DNA of 64,000 bases from Amycolatopsis vancoresmycina (GTDB taxonomy: Bacteria > Actinomycetota > Actinomycetes > Mycobacteriales > Pseudonocardiaceae): positions 186,001-250,000 of the forward strand of contig NZ_JNYY01000016.1 in NCBI RefSeq assembly GCF_000716785.1. The letters run 5' to 3'. The position numbers and the translations under genes are program-made. The notes under the pieces are model-generated. The model made no database searches, was not told the DNA's origin, and was given only the letters and a program-made list of their open reading frames with translations. Positions 15,862 to 24,361 of the stretch are shown here, piece after piece (the stretch's first letter is position 1; each line of letters begins with the position of its first letter).

Positions 15862-16473
15862 ATGCCGACCGGAACGACGACGCAATTGATCGGTGATCTG
15901 CACGGGATCCGCCGCAGAAACGGCATGCCGAGCTTCGCGGAACTGGCCCGAAGAACCGGCTTCCCCCGCAGCACGCTGCACGACGCGCTCCGGGGTGACC
16001 GCCTGCCCGCCTGCGACCTGGTGGTGGCGGTGGCCGAGGCGTGCGGCGAACCGGGCCCAGCCTGGAAGGAACGCTGGATCGCCGCGGCGGCCGCCGAGCA
16101 GGACGGCCGTCCGGCACCGTCCGGCGGCCGTCCGCACCCGTCCGAACCGCCGCCGACCAGGCGGATCAGCGTCCGGACGGCCCTGGTGGTGAGCGCGGCG
16201 GCGGCGCTGACCGGCGCCGGCGTGGCGCTGCTCGGCACGGCGGACGAGCCGTGCGTGCCGGCCCGCGACTACCGGGTCACCCGCGCCGGAGCGGTCCTCG
16301 ACGCGGCGGGCAGCCCGATCGGCGAGGTCCGCACCGCCGACGTCGTCCAGGTGCGCACGCTGACCCACGACCGCTACCCGCACCGCTACTTCGGCACGGT
16401 CGCGCGCACCGGGATCAGCGGGTACGTCGACGAGGCCAAGCTGACGTTCACCGCACCCCGCTGCACGTCGTGA
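15862..16473 (+). CDS. HTH-transmembrane-SH3-like protein
   Basis: This 203-aa protein starts at ATG 15862 (MPTGTTTQLIGDLHGIRRRNG), with GGAGCGAAG just upstream. Residues 1-75 form an XRE-like helix-turn-helix (FAELARRTGFPRSTLHDALRGD). A Pro/Arg-rich linker and one membrane helix follow (about 113-132, TALVVSAAAALTGAGVALLG). The extracytoplasmic tail from about 138 looks like a bacterial SH3 domain (VLDAAGSPIGEVRTADVVQV, then GYVDEAKL) with a likely disulfide. The layout is that of a one-component membrane sensor binding wall components outside and DNA inside. It is divergent from two small secreted protein genes. Confidence 0.7.
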   Translation: MPTGTTTQLIGDLHGIRRRNGMPSFAELARRTGFPRSTLHDALRGDRLPACDLVVAVAEACGEPGPAWKERWIAAAAAEQDGRPAPSGGRPHPSEPPPTRRISVRTALVVSAAAALTGAGVALLGTADEPCVPARDYRVTRAGAVLDAAGSPIGEVRTADVVQVRTLTHDRYPHRYFGTVARTGISGYVDEAKLTFTAPRCTS

Positions 16474-16557
16474 TCGCGACCCGGGAACCCGCGGCCCCAT
16501 TCCCGGTGCCGTAGGATCGGCTTCTTCTCGCGGGGGCGGCGATCTTGGGGGAGTTCG

Positions 16558-17451
16558 ATGACCGGCAACAGTTCTCCGGCGAACAACGTCGAGGGAAATG
16601 CCGCGCAGATCCTGCAGGCCCGTGACATCACCGGCGACGTTTACGTCGGCAAGCGGCCCATGCGGCCGCGGTGGTGGCTGATCGGCGGCCTGGTGGTCCT
16701 GCTCGCCGCCGGCACCGGCGCCGTCGTCTGGCTGCAGCCGTCCGGGCCGGCCGGCCTGCGCGTGACCGCGGACCTGTCGGCCAACGACGCCGGGCCGTGG
16801 GGCTACGCGAGCGAAGACCCGGGGTTTCCCGGTCCCGAGCTGGCCGCCCGGCTCGCCCGCCCCGGCGCCGTCACCGATTCCGCGCTGGCGCACGACGTCC
16901 GGGTTTCCGGCGGCGCGAGCCTGCTGCACCAGGTCATCCGCCTGCACCTCGAGGGCCCGCGGACCGGGCAGGTCGTCGTCACCGACATCCGGGCGGTGAT
17001 CCGCAAGCGGCGGCCGCCGTTGAGCGGCAGCCTCGTGTGGTCACCGCCGCAGGGAGCGGAGGATTCGGCGCAGACGCTGCTCGAACTGGACGACCGGTTC
17101 CCCGTCCTGCAGTCGGCCGTGCGCGACGACGTCCACGACCGGAACATCCCGGCGGGTCCGTACTTCCCGACGCACACGATCAAGCTCACCGGTGGCGAAA
17201 CCAGCGAGGTGATCGTGACCGCGTCGGCGGCCAAGGGCGCCTACGAGTACGCCCTCGCCGTGTTCTCCCAGTCCGGGACGGAGATCAAGCAGACGATCGT
17301 CGACGACGGCGGGGAGCCGTTCCGCGTGAGCGGATTCCCCTGCAGCGGCCGGGGGCAGGCGGCGTACCGCACCTTGTACTTCGGCCAGGCCGACACCACC
17401 GTCTCCCGCCAGCCGGATCCGCAGCACTTCGACGGTGTGAGCGAATGCTGA
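16558..17451 (+). CDS. Membrane protein with N-terminal NVEGNAAQILQARDITGDVYVG motif region, unknown
   Basis: The protein has 297 aa; GGGGGAG before ATG 16558 sets the start. Residues 9-30 carry the motif NNVEGNAAQ followed by ITGDVYVG, a glycine-rich beta-type tag found at the N-terminus of many actinomycete membrane or signalling proteins, often beside conflict-type ATPases. The role of the tag is unknown. A single membrane helix (about 40-60, WWLIGGLVVLLAAGTGAVVWL) places a ~235-residue beta-rich domain outside, with a Cys near each end. It overlaps the frame upstream of the next small membrane protein gene, and the two are probably cotranscribed. Confidence 0.65.
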   Translation: MTGNSSPANNVEGNAAQILQARDITGDVYVGKRPMRPRWWLIGGLVVLLAAGTGAVVWLQPSGPAGLRVTADLSANDAGPWGYASEDPGFPGPELAARLARPGAVTDSALAHDVRVSGGASLLHQVIRLHLEGPRTGQVVVTDIRAVIRKRRPPLSGSLVWSPPQGAEDSAQTLLELDDRFPVLQSAVRDDVHDRNIPAGPYFPTHTIKLTGGETSEVIVTASAAKGAYEYALAVFSQSGTEIKQTIVDDGGEPFRVSGFPCSGRGQAAYRTLYFGQADTTVSRQPDPQHFDGVSEC

Positions 17452-17465
17452 TCAGGGGAGGCTCC

Positions 17466-17960
17466 GTGCGGAGAAGAACCCGGTGGCTCGTCGCCGGTGC
17501 GGTGCTTTTGCTCCTGCTCGGCGGCACCGGCTGGCTGGCGTACCGTGGGAACGATCCGGAAGCTGCTTTACCGCCACCGGACGAGCCGGTGTGCGGGGCG
17601 ATCAGGATGGTCGACCGGACTGGCCGCCCCATAGCCGAACAGCTCGTGGTCCCCGTCGCCGCCGTCCACGACGCAGCCTGCCACCGTGACTACGAAGCGC
17701 TGTCCGAGTGGATGGAGAACCCGTCCGGCACCCGCATGGCCGAGCTCCGGGCGAACGACGGCGCCCCGCTGACGATCCTCGCGCAGACCCTCGAAGGCGC
17801 CGCGATCACCGATCAGGGCGGTCTGACCTACTGCCACCCCCATGGCGCGATCGCGGTCTTCTCCCGCGGAACCCCAGCCCACCAGGGCCAGCTGACCGTT
17901 TTCACCCTCACCGGCGACAACCCCATGTCAGCAGCCTGCTACGACGCCAGCCCCCGGTAG
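17466..17960 (+). CDS. Small single-pass membrane protein, unknown
   Basis: The protein has 164 aa. GTG 17466 is preferred because AGGGGAGG lies 6 nt upstream; an in-frame ATG at 17445 overlaps the previous stop and is the alternative. A basic N-terminus (RRRTRW) and one hydrophobic helix (about 8-25) anchor an external domain with Cys in EPVCGAIR, DAACHRD, LTYCHPHG and SAACYD. I do not recognise the family. It sits 14 bp after the 297-aa membrane protein and overlaps the convergent membrane protein gene by 22 bp. Confidence 0.6.
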   Translation: MRRRTRWLVAGAVLLLLLGGTGWLAYRGNDPEAALPPPDEPVCGAIRMVDRTGRPIAEQLVVPVAAVHDAACHRDYEALSEWMENPSGTRMAELRANDGAPLTILAQTLEGAAITDQGGLTYCHPHGAIAVFSRGTPAHQGQLTVFTLTGDNPMSAACYDASPR

Positions 17961-18472
17961 ACCGGGACCGAGACCCGCCGGGCGGGCCCGGTCCACGGCG
18001 TGCGCCCCCACGGCTTGGCGACCGAAAGCCACGTCATGAACAGGAAAGCCACGAGGTTGAGCGCCGCACCGTAGGCCAACGGACCGGCGGCCGGGCTCTC
18101 CAGCCCGCCGGCGGCCCGGTTCTCCTCCACCCAGACACCGAGGCCGAACGTGCTGTACCCGATCACCGCCACCGTGAGCACCAGCTTCACCAGCACCCAC
18201 CAGTAGCGGGCGACGCCCCACTTCGTGACCACGCACAGCACGAGACCGCCGGCGAGACTGGCGAACGCCGCCGGGATCACCACGAAGTCGTCGATCTTCT
18301 CGATCATCAGGTAGCACACGATCCGCACGTCCGGCCGGTCCGTGTAGCCGGCCGTCATGGCCAGGACGACGTTCGCGGCGCCGGCCCCCAGCCAGCCGAC
18401 CGACACGGCCACGTGGACGAAGACCAGCAGCTGCCGCAGGCGCTTGCCCGCGGTCCACCCCCGCAGCACCAT
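17939..18472 (-). CDS. Four-helix membrane protein, DUF2269-like
   Basis: This 177-aa integral membrane protein has about four hydrophobic helices (near 14-40, 62-80, 88-112 and 133-150). The start is ATG 18472. The pattern (LLVFVHVAVSVGWLGAGA, then IPAAFASLAGGL and YWWVLVKLVLTVAVI) resembles DUF2269-type proteins of unknown function. It is the last gene of a minus-strand operon with TspO (10-bp gap) and an epimerase upstream. It overlaps the convergent membrane protein gene by 22 bp at the 3' end. Confidence 0.65.
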   Translation of the reverse strand: MVLRGWTAGKRLRQLLVFVHVAVSVGWLGAGAANVVLAMTAGYTDRPDVRIVCYLMIEKIDDFVVIPAAFASLAGGLVLCVVTKWGVARYWWVLVKLVLTVAVIGYSTFGLGVWVEENRAAGGLESPAAGPLAYGAALNLVAFLFMTWLSVAKPWGRTPWTGPARRVSVPVYRGLAS

Positions 18473-18482
18473 CAGCGTCCCC

Positions 18483-18962
18483 TCACGGGTTGAGCACGAC
18501 GATCGCCGCGTTGAGCGCCGTGGCGAACAGGGTCCAGGCCAGGTACGGCAGCTGCAGCGCGGCGGCCGCCGCCGAGCGCCGCCGGAACACCACCAGCGTT
18601 CCGGCGACCACCACGTCGAGGACGACGATCTCCACCAGCGCCAGGGTGTACGCGCCGGCCGCGAAGAACAACGGCGTCCACGCCGCGTTGAGCACCAGCC
18701 CGGCCGCGTACCAGGCGAATTCGCGGCGGGTGCCCGAAGCGCGCCAGAACAACCAGCCCGACACCGCGATCAGCACGTACAGCACCGTCCACACCGGACC
18801 GAACAGCCAGGACGGCGGCGCCCAGCCCGGCTGCACGAGTCCGTTGTAGACAGTGCGGGACTGCGTCGCGGCCAGGCTGCCGACGACGGCCACCACGGCG
18901 ACCGCGGCGAGGAAACCGGCCAGGGCCAGCGGGGACCGGGCGGATCGGGGCAGCGTCGTCAT
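18483..18962 (-). CDS. tspO: TspO/MBR family tryptophan-rich sensory protein
   Basis: This 159-aa five-helix membrane protein of the TspO/peripheral benzodiazepine receptor family binds porphyrins or other tetrapyrroles. Family marks seen are WAPPSWLFGPVWTVLYVLIAVSGWLFW split over helices 2-3, LNAAWTPLFF and LPYLAWTLFATALN. The ATG at 18962 overlaps the epimerase stop by 4 nt, so translation is coupled. Context with an NAD-dependent epimerase is seen in actinomycete light- or oxidative-stress operons, but no LitR or photolyase is present here. Confidence 0.92.
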   Translation of the reverse strand: MTTLPRSARSPLALAGFLAAVAVVAVVGSLAATQSRTVYNGLVQPGWAPPSWLFGPVWTVLYVLIAVSGWLFWRASGTRREFAWYAAGLVLNAAWTPLFFAAGAYTLALVEIVVLDVVVAGTLVVFRRRSAAAAALQLPYLAWTLFATALNAAIVVLNP

Positions 18963-20329
18963 GCCGGGTCTCCCGCGGTCGAACCGATCAGCCCGGTGGC
19001 GGGGGCGGCCGCGGTGCCGAGCAGGTGCGCGAGCGCGTCCGCCAGCCGCGGGTGGCGGAACTCGTGACCGGCGTCGAGTAGCCGCCGTGGCTCGACCCGC
19101 TGGTCGGCGAACGCGAGTTCCCGGGCGCCGTCGGCACCGAGCAGCAGCCGCGGGCCGAACGCGGGCACCTTCAGCAGCGTCGGCCGGTTCAGCACCTTGC
19201 CGAGGACCCGGGTGTATTCGGCGTTGCGCACCGGCTCCGGGCTCACCGCGTTGACCGCACCGGACAGGCCCGGATCGGTCACCGCGCGCAGGTAGACGTC
19301 GGCCAGGTCGTCGATGCCGATCCACGGCATCCACTGCCGCCCGCTGCCGAGCGGGCCGCCCAGCCCGGCGGCGAACAGCGGGTACTGCAGGCGCAACAGG
19401 CCGCCGCGCGGGCTGAGCACCAGCCCGGTGCGCACCCGCACCACCCGGTGCCCCGCCACCAGGGCCGGTTCCGTCGCCGCCTCCCATTCGGCGACCACGT
19501 CGGCGAGGAACCCGGTGCCCCGCTCGCTTTCCTCGGTGAGAACCACATCGCCGCGGTCGGGCCCGTAGTAGCCGACCGCGGACGCCGAGACGAACACCTT
19601 GGGCCCGCCGGCGGTCCGCGCGGCCAGTGCGGCGAGCGCCCGCGTCGGCGCGATGCGGCTTTCGCGCACGGCCCGCCGGTGCCGCTCGTCGAACCGCCCG
19701 GCCACCGAGGCGCCGGCGAGGTGCACCACGGCGTCGACGCCGTCGAGCAGGTCCGCGGCGGGGTCATCCGGCTGCCACTCCCGCTCGCCGTCCGCCGCGA
19801 CGGGCCGCCGCACCAGCCGGACGACCTGGTGGCCGCCGGTGGTCAGCAGGGCCGTCAGCGCGGTCCCGACGAGCCCGCTCGCCCCGGTCACCGCCACGGT
19901 CAGCGGCTCGTGCCGGTACCGCCGGTGCGCGGCCAGGTCGGCGGCCAGCTGCCGGTGCCGGTAGGCGAACATGGCCCGCAGGAAGGCCTCCGGAACCGGC
20001 GTGTCGACCTGATCGGTGACGGCCGTCCGGTCGGGCCCGGCCGCCTCGAAGCGGTGCGTGTGCCGCCACCGCAGCAGCGGGCTGGCCAGCCGGTCGACGA
20101 ACTGCCGCGGGGGCGCGTAGCCGGCCGCGTCGTGGGCGGCCACCCACGGAAGCCCGCCGGGCAGCAGGAGTTTCGCGGTGCCGTCGCGCAGGGAACCGGC
20201 TTCGGCCCCGACTCGCACGGGCTGCCACGGCGGGGTCAGCCTGGTGATCGCGCCGGGCCGGGCGTGCCAGGCGAAGACGTCGTCGACCGCCGACCGGACG
20301 ACCGACCGGAACACCTTGACCACAGCCAC
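18959..20329 (-). CDS. TIGR01777 family epimerase with N-terminal SRPBCC domain
   Basis: The protein has 456 aa. Residues 1-140 form an SRPBCC/START-like ligand-binding domain (WHARPGAITRLTPPWQPV). Residues about 150-456 form an SDR-type epimerase with the nucleotide motif VTGASGLVGTAL near 154-165 and the family signature SASAVGYYGPDRG. The family is annotated as NAD-dependent epimerase or SulA-like, and the true substrate is unknown. GTG 20329 begins the frame, but GTG 20323, with GAGGGG about 5 nt upstream, is an equally good start. It heads an operon with tspO and a DUF2269-like gene. Confidence 0.9.
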   Translation of the reverse strand: MAVVKVFRSVVRSAVDDVFAWHARPGAITRLTPPWQPVRVGAEAGSLRDGTAKLLLPGGLPWVAAHDAAGYAPPRQFVDRLASPLLRWRHTHRFEAAGPDRTAVTDQVDTPVPEAFLRAMFAYRHRQLAADLAAHRRYRHEPLTVAVTGASGLVGTALTALLTTGGHQVVRLVRRPVAADGEREWQPDDPAADLLDGVDAVVHLAGASVAGRFDERHRRAVRESRIAPTRALAALAARTAGGPKVFVSASAVGYYGPDRGDVVLTEESERGTGFLADVVAEWEAATEPALVAGHRVVRVRTGLVLSPRGGLLRLQYPLFAAGLGGPLGSGRQWMPWIGIDDLADVYLRAVTDPGLSGAVNAVSPEPVRNAEYTRVLGKVLNRPTLLKVPAFGPRLLLGADGARELAFADQRVEPRRLLDAGHEFRHPRLADALAHLLGTAAAPATGLIGSTAGDPA

Positions 20330-20426
20330 CCCTCGATGCGCAGACGCTGCAATGCACCGAATCCTAGGACGAATTCGGTCAGTTCGCCCGGCGAAGTGTG
20401 GTAATGCGATGCAGATTCGATGCAGT

Positions 20427-22415
20427 TCAGCCTTCGGTTCGCTGGGTGACGATCGTGGTCGGGGTCAGCTGCGCGGGCCGGCCGGCCATCGCCGCGGTCA
20501 CCGCACCGACGCTGACGTCGAGCGCGAACGCCCAGCTGAACACCACGAGGATGTCGCCGAGTGTGCCGGTCCAGGCCGGTTCGAGCCAGCGGTAGGCGGC
20601 GAGCGACAGGACAACGGCGAGCACCGCGAAGCGCGCCAGGCCCACGGCCCAGCGAACGCCGGTGACGAGGACCTGACGCCGGCCCAGGGAGACCCGCGAT
20701 CGCGCCACCGCGCGCCGCGCCGGGACGTGCAGCGCGGGCCGTGCCGGCGTCCCGGTGAAACCGGCGGCCGCCTCTGCGTCCGCTGACCGGCCGAGCTCGG
20801 TCACCCCCAGCTCCAGCAGTGCGGGAAGCTGAGCGGCGGCCGCGGAAAGGGGCAGGGATCCGGCCAGCGCCGCGCGGACAGCGGCCGCGGCGGCCGCGCC
20901 CGGTGTGCGCTTGGCTTCCGGGAGGGCGGCGGCGAACACCTCGACGGCCTGCCCGAGCCGGTCGACGAGCTCGGCTTGCGCGTGCGCGGCGCCGTACGCG
21001 GCGGTCACCACAGCGGCGGACGAGGCGTCGGACGCGGGAGCGGTCAGCGCCGCCAGCTGACGAGCCCGGCCGGCGACCGGGCCGAACACGGGAGCGGGCC
21101 GGGCGGTGAGGACCTGCGCGAGCTGTCCTGCGCCCTCGGTGATTTCGTCCTGGTACTGGCGCGCGCTCCCGGCGATCAGGCCGACGTCCGTCTCGAGTTC
21201 GTCGAGCGCGGTCCGCGCACGGGAGAGGTTTCCGCGGTCCAGCAGCCCGTCGAGCTCGTCGAGGCGCTTCCGCGCCTTGGCCAGGAGGCCGGCCCACGGC
21301 ACGGGTCCGGGCACCGGCCGATCCGGGCGCACCACCTTTTCGAGCTCGGGCAGGGCCGAGGCGACCTCCGCCAGTCCGGTGTCGAGTTCCTCGAGCGCGG
21401 TGTTGGCTCGGGTTTCGGCCTCGGTGACGAGGGTGTCCAGTTCTGCCGCCGGGCGCAGCAGCCACCGGCGGGACTTCGCGTCGAGGTCGGTGAGCAGGGC
21501 GCCGATTTCCCGGCGGAAGTGGTCGTCCTCCCGGCCGGCGGTCAGCTCTGCGAGCCGGGCGGCGAGCTCGGTGGCGCGGCCGGCGGCCGCGGCGCGGTCC
21601 TGCACGGCCACCAGGATCCGGCGGACGGACACCCCGGCGAACAGCCCCAGCAGGGCGAACACCACGATCAGCGCCGGATCGCGCCGGGTGGTCACCCGGA
21701 ACTGCACGGTCAGCGGCCGGGCCAGCTGCGCGGAGTCGAGCTGCACGGTGCGGGTCACGGTCCCCAGCGGTGGCGTGCCGGTGATCCGGTACGGCAGCGT
21801 GAGCGCGGCCGGGCCGGTCACGGGCATGGCCGGGCCGGTGACCACGACCTGGTCGGCGCTGCTGTCCAGCCCGGTCACGAGGAGCTCGGTGATCCGCGTG
21901 TCGGGCCCGGCCCCGACGTGCAGTTCGGGCAGCTCCTCGCGGGTACCGCCGATGCCCCACTCCGGGAACCACACGGTGCGCTTGACCTCGATCGCCGCCG
22001 TGGCCTGCAGATCGGCTCCTGGCCGCTTGAAGACGACGTCGACGAGTTCCGAACGCCCGCCGTCACCGACGGCGACCGTCGCCGTGTAGTCGCCGACGCG
22101 CTTCAGATCGTCGACGCGCACGTCGAAGCGCAGCGCCGGCACGGCGGGCTCGATCCGCACGCCGATCGCCTGCATCGTCTCCGCCGGAACGGGCCTGCCG
22201 TCCCGCACGACCCGGACGACCCGGGCGGTGAGTCCCGTGACGGCGACCCCGGGTGCCGGGGTGAGCGGCAGCAGCACGACCGCATCGGCTTCGGCAGGCA
22301 GCGTCGCCGACGCCCCGGACGACAGCTCCACCAGGTCGTCCGCGCTCGCCGGGCCGGCCGCGAGCACCACGGCACCGATCGCGAACGCACCGGCGAGCAG
22401 GATCGACCGCCTCAT
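20427..22415 (-). CDS. Exported membrane protein with coiled coil, fourth gene of CHAT/SPFH operon
   Basis: This 662-aa protein is of unrecognised family. ATG 22415 overlaps the CHAT gene stop by 4 nt. A signal peptide (1-26, ending ASA-DD) precedes an external beta-rich region (27-245) that looks like two immunoglobulin-type domains. A membrane helix (about 247-267) is followed by a long helical, coiled-coil-prone region rich in Ala, Leu and Glu (270-560). Two further hydrophobic helices (about 590-607 and 618-640) bring the chain back to the membrane. The large predicted cytosolic helical part could dock the CHAT protease or act as its substrate or membrane effector. That is inference from operon position. 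Confidence 0.75.
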   Translation of the reverse strand: MRRSILLAGAFAIGAVVLAAGPASADDLVELSSGASATLPAEADAVVLLPLTPAPGVAVTGLTARVVRVVRDGRPVPAETMQAIGVRIEPAVPALRFDVRVDDLKRVGDYTATVAVGDGGRSELVDVVFKRPGADLQATAAIEVKRTVWFPEWGIGGTREELPELHVGAGPDTRITELLVTGLDSSADQVVVTGPAMPVTGPAALTLPYRITGTPPLGTVTRTVQLDSAQLARPLTVQFRVTTRRDPALIVVFALLGLFAGVSVRRILVAVQDRAAAAGRATELAARLAELTAGREDDHFRREIGALLTDLDAKSRRWLLRPAAELDTLVTEAETRANTALEELDTGLAEVASALPELEKVVRPDRPVPGPVPWAGLLAKARKRLDELDGLLDRGNLSRARTALDELETDVGLIAGSARQYQDEITEGAGQLAQVLTARPAPVFGPVAGRARQLAALTAPASDASSAAVVTAAYGAAHAQAELVDRLGQAVEVFAAALPEAKRTPGAAAAAAVRAALAGSLPLSAAAAQLPALLELGVTELGRSADAEAAAGFTGTPARPALHVPARRAVARSRVSLGRRQVLVTGVRWAVGLARFAVLAVVLSLAAYRWLEPAWTGTLGDILVVFSWAFALDVSVGAVTAAMAGRPAQLTPTTIVTQRTEG

Positions 22416-24259
22416 GAGGCCTCCAGGACGACGTCGGCCGAGCCGAAGGCGACGAACGCCAGCGCCGGCACCTGTTTCTCCGCGAGGAGGTGCTGCCGGG
22501 CCGCCTGCATGGCCGCTCCGACGCTGGCCCCGCTCCCGGCGAGCGTGGCGACCAGGCACCGGGCGAACTGGCGGGCGTGATCGGTCATGATCACGCATTC
22601 GGTCGCGACCACCCCGCTGGCCCCGACCGCGGTCAGCGCCGAGACGTGGTTGGTGAGGTTGCCGGGAAGCAGCACGCCCGAGCCGCAGGCCAGCAGCAGG
22701 ATCAGCGGCGACGGCGCGGTCCACGACCCGGAGACGACCCGCTGTTCGGTGATCATCCGCGGGGTCAGCCGGATTTCGGCGGTGCCGCAGTCGATCTCCT
22801 GCGTGTCCGCGTCGTGGTGACCGAGGATGGTGACGACGGGCGCGCGGTCCCCCGGGTCCCACAGCAGGGACAGCAGCCGGTGTTCCTTCCCGAGTTTCCG
22901 CGGCGCACCGATCGCGGCCAGGTCCGAGACCAGGCCGGTCACCTCGGCGTCGACGACGCCCAGCGCGAGGTCGACCTTGAGCTTGCCGCGGTGGGGTACG
23001 AGGTGGCGGGCGAGGTCGCCGGACCCGTCGAGGCGTTCCTCGACCTGGTGGCGCACGCCCCAGAAGCCGCGGGCGCAGATCACCCGGCTTTCGCGGTGGT
23101 GGCCGCACCGCTTCCCCGAGCCGGGCGGGTCGAATCCCCAGCACACGGGTCCTTCCGGAGGGCCCGCCGGCAGGAGCCAGTCGTACAGCAGGGTCCACGG
23201 CACGGAGTGGTGCCGCTCCGCGCGGGTGATCTGGATGATCTCGTCGGATCGGAGGGTCAGCTCGCGAAGCGGCTCCCCCGCCGCACCGGGCAGTTCGCCG
23301 AACAGCGCCGCCCAGACCGCCCAGCCGCCCTCGGCGAGGGCGCGCAGGGCCGCGTCCGGCCCGAGCGTTCCCCGGGCCGCGTCCGTCATCGTGTCGCGCA
23401 GCGCGGGGAGGACCCTCGTCCGCACGTCGTCGTTCACCGGGAAGTGGAACACGGTTCCGGTGGACTTGACGAACACCCGGTGCCGGCCGTCACCGGCGTC
23501 CGCGTTGACGACCAGCGAAACGTACCGCGGCCGGAAGTCGGCCACATTGGCCCACGCCGTCGTCGCGGAGTACTCCAGCCGGGCCGCGGTCACCTCTTCG
23601 TCGAACCACTGCTCCCGTTCCCCGACCCGGGCGACCAGCCGGTAGGTCTGGATCAGGTTGTCCCGGTGCAGGACGTTGACCCGCACCCACGCCTCGCCGG
23701 GCTCGGCGGGTGCGCGCAGCTCGAAGACGACGGTCTCGGACGGCCCGGCCGGGGGCAGCCGCAGCGGCCGCACCGGCGGACCGTCCACGGTGAACCCGCC
23801 GGTGTAGATCACCACTTCCAGTTCGTGCCCCGACGCGGAATCCGGCAGCAGCGGGTCGATGCCCGGTTGCGGCCCGCGTACCACCGACCACGGCGACCGG
23901 CCGCCGATCCGCGCGTCCAGCAGGTACTGCCCGCCTGCCTGCAGCGCGCACCGGTCGCCGACGAAGGGCGTCTTTTCGGCCGCCTCGATGCCGGCACCGC
24001 GGCGGAGGGTCAGGTCGAAGACCCGCGGCGGGTCCGGAAAGATGTACTTCCAATCGAATTCGATTCTGTTGTACCGCGCCCGCGGGAAATCCCTCCGGAG
24101 CAGCACATCCGCGCTCAGCAGCCCGACGACCGCGGGCAGCGCAGCCAGCACCAGCAGCCACACGAGTTGCGCCCGGCCCGCTTCGACCAGGACGGCGGCA
24201 AGGACGAAGGCCAGCGTCGTCACGACAGCGACCAAGGCCTGCAGCCAGCGGATGCGCAC
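22412..24259 (-). CDS. Membrane-anchored CHAT domain caspase-like protease
   Basis: The protein has 615 aa with start GTG 24259 after GAGGAG. Two N-terminal membrane helices (about 6-27 and 31-52) anchor a middle region with beta-sandwich-like segments (about 60-215). The C-terminal CHAT caspase-fold domain (about 330-615) contains VPWTLLYDWLLP (353-364), catalytic His in VVTILGHHDAD (481 or 482) and catalytic Cys525 in LILLLACGSG, followed by the family's NHVSALTAVGASGVVATEC and FARCLVATLAGSGASVGAAMQAAR. CHAT proteases are known executioners in bacterial conflict systems such as gasdermin- or Csx29-type pathways. Here the neighbours are SPFH and cyclase-like genes. Confidence 0.9.
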   Translation of the reverse strand: MRIRWLQALVAVVTTLAFVLAAVLVEAGRAQLVWLLVLAALPAVVGLLSADVLLRRDFPRARYNRIEFDWKYIFPDPPRVFDLTLRRGAGIEAAEKTPFVGDRCALQAGGQYLLDARIGGRSPWSVVRGPQPGIDPLLPDSASGHELEVVIYTGGFTVDGPPVRPLRLPPAGPSETVVFELRAPAEPGEAWVRVNVLHRDNLIQTYRLVARVGEREQWFDEEVTAARLEYSATTAWANVADFRPRYVSLVVNADAGDGRHRVFVKSTGTVFHFPVNDDVRTRVLPALRDTMTDAARGTLGPDAALRALAEGGWAVWAALFGELPGAAGEPLRELTLRSDEIIQITRAERHHSVPWTLLYDWLLPAGPPEGPVCWGFDPPGSGKRCGHHRESRVICARGFWGVRHQVEERLDGSGDLARHLVPHRGKLKVDLALGVVDAEVTGLVSDLAAIGAPRKLGKEHRLLSLLWDPGDRAPVVTILGHHDADTQEIDCGTAEIRLTPRMITEQRVVSGSWTAPSPLILLLACGSGVLLPGNLTNHVSALTAVGASGVVATECVIMTDHARQFARCLVATLAGSGASVGAAMQAARQHLLAEKQVPALAFVAFGSADVVLEAS

Positions 24260-24361
24260 CGCTCCTCACCTCCCGCCACACGCGGTCACAAGGGTGAGTC
24301 GCGCGTGCGCCGGACGGCGTAACCGGGTCAGCCTCACACTTCGATCACGAAAGCGGCCGGC

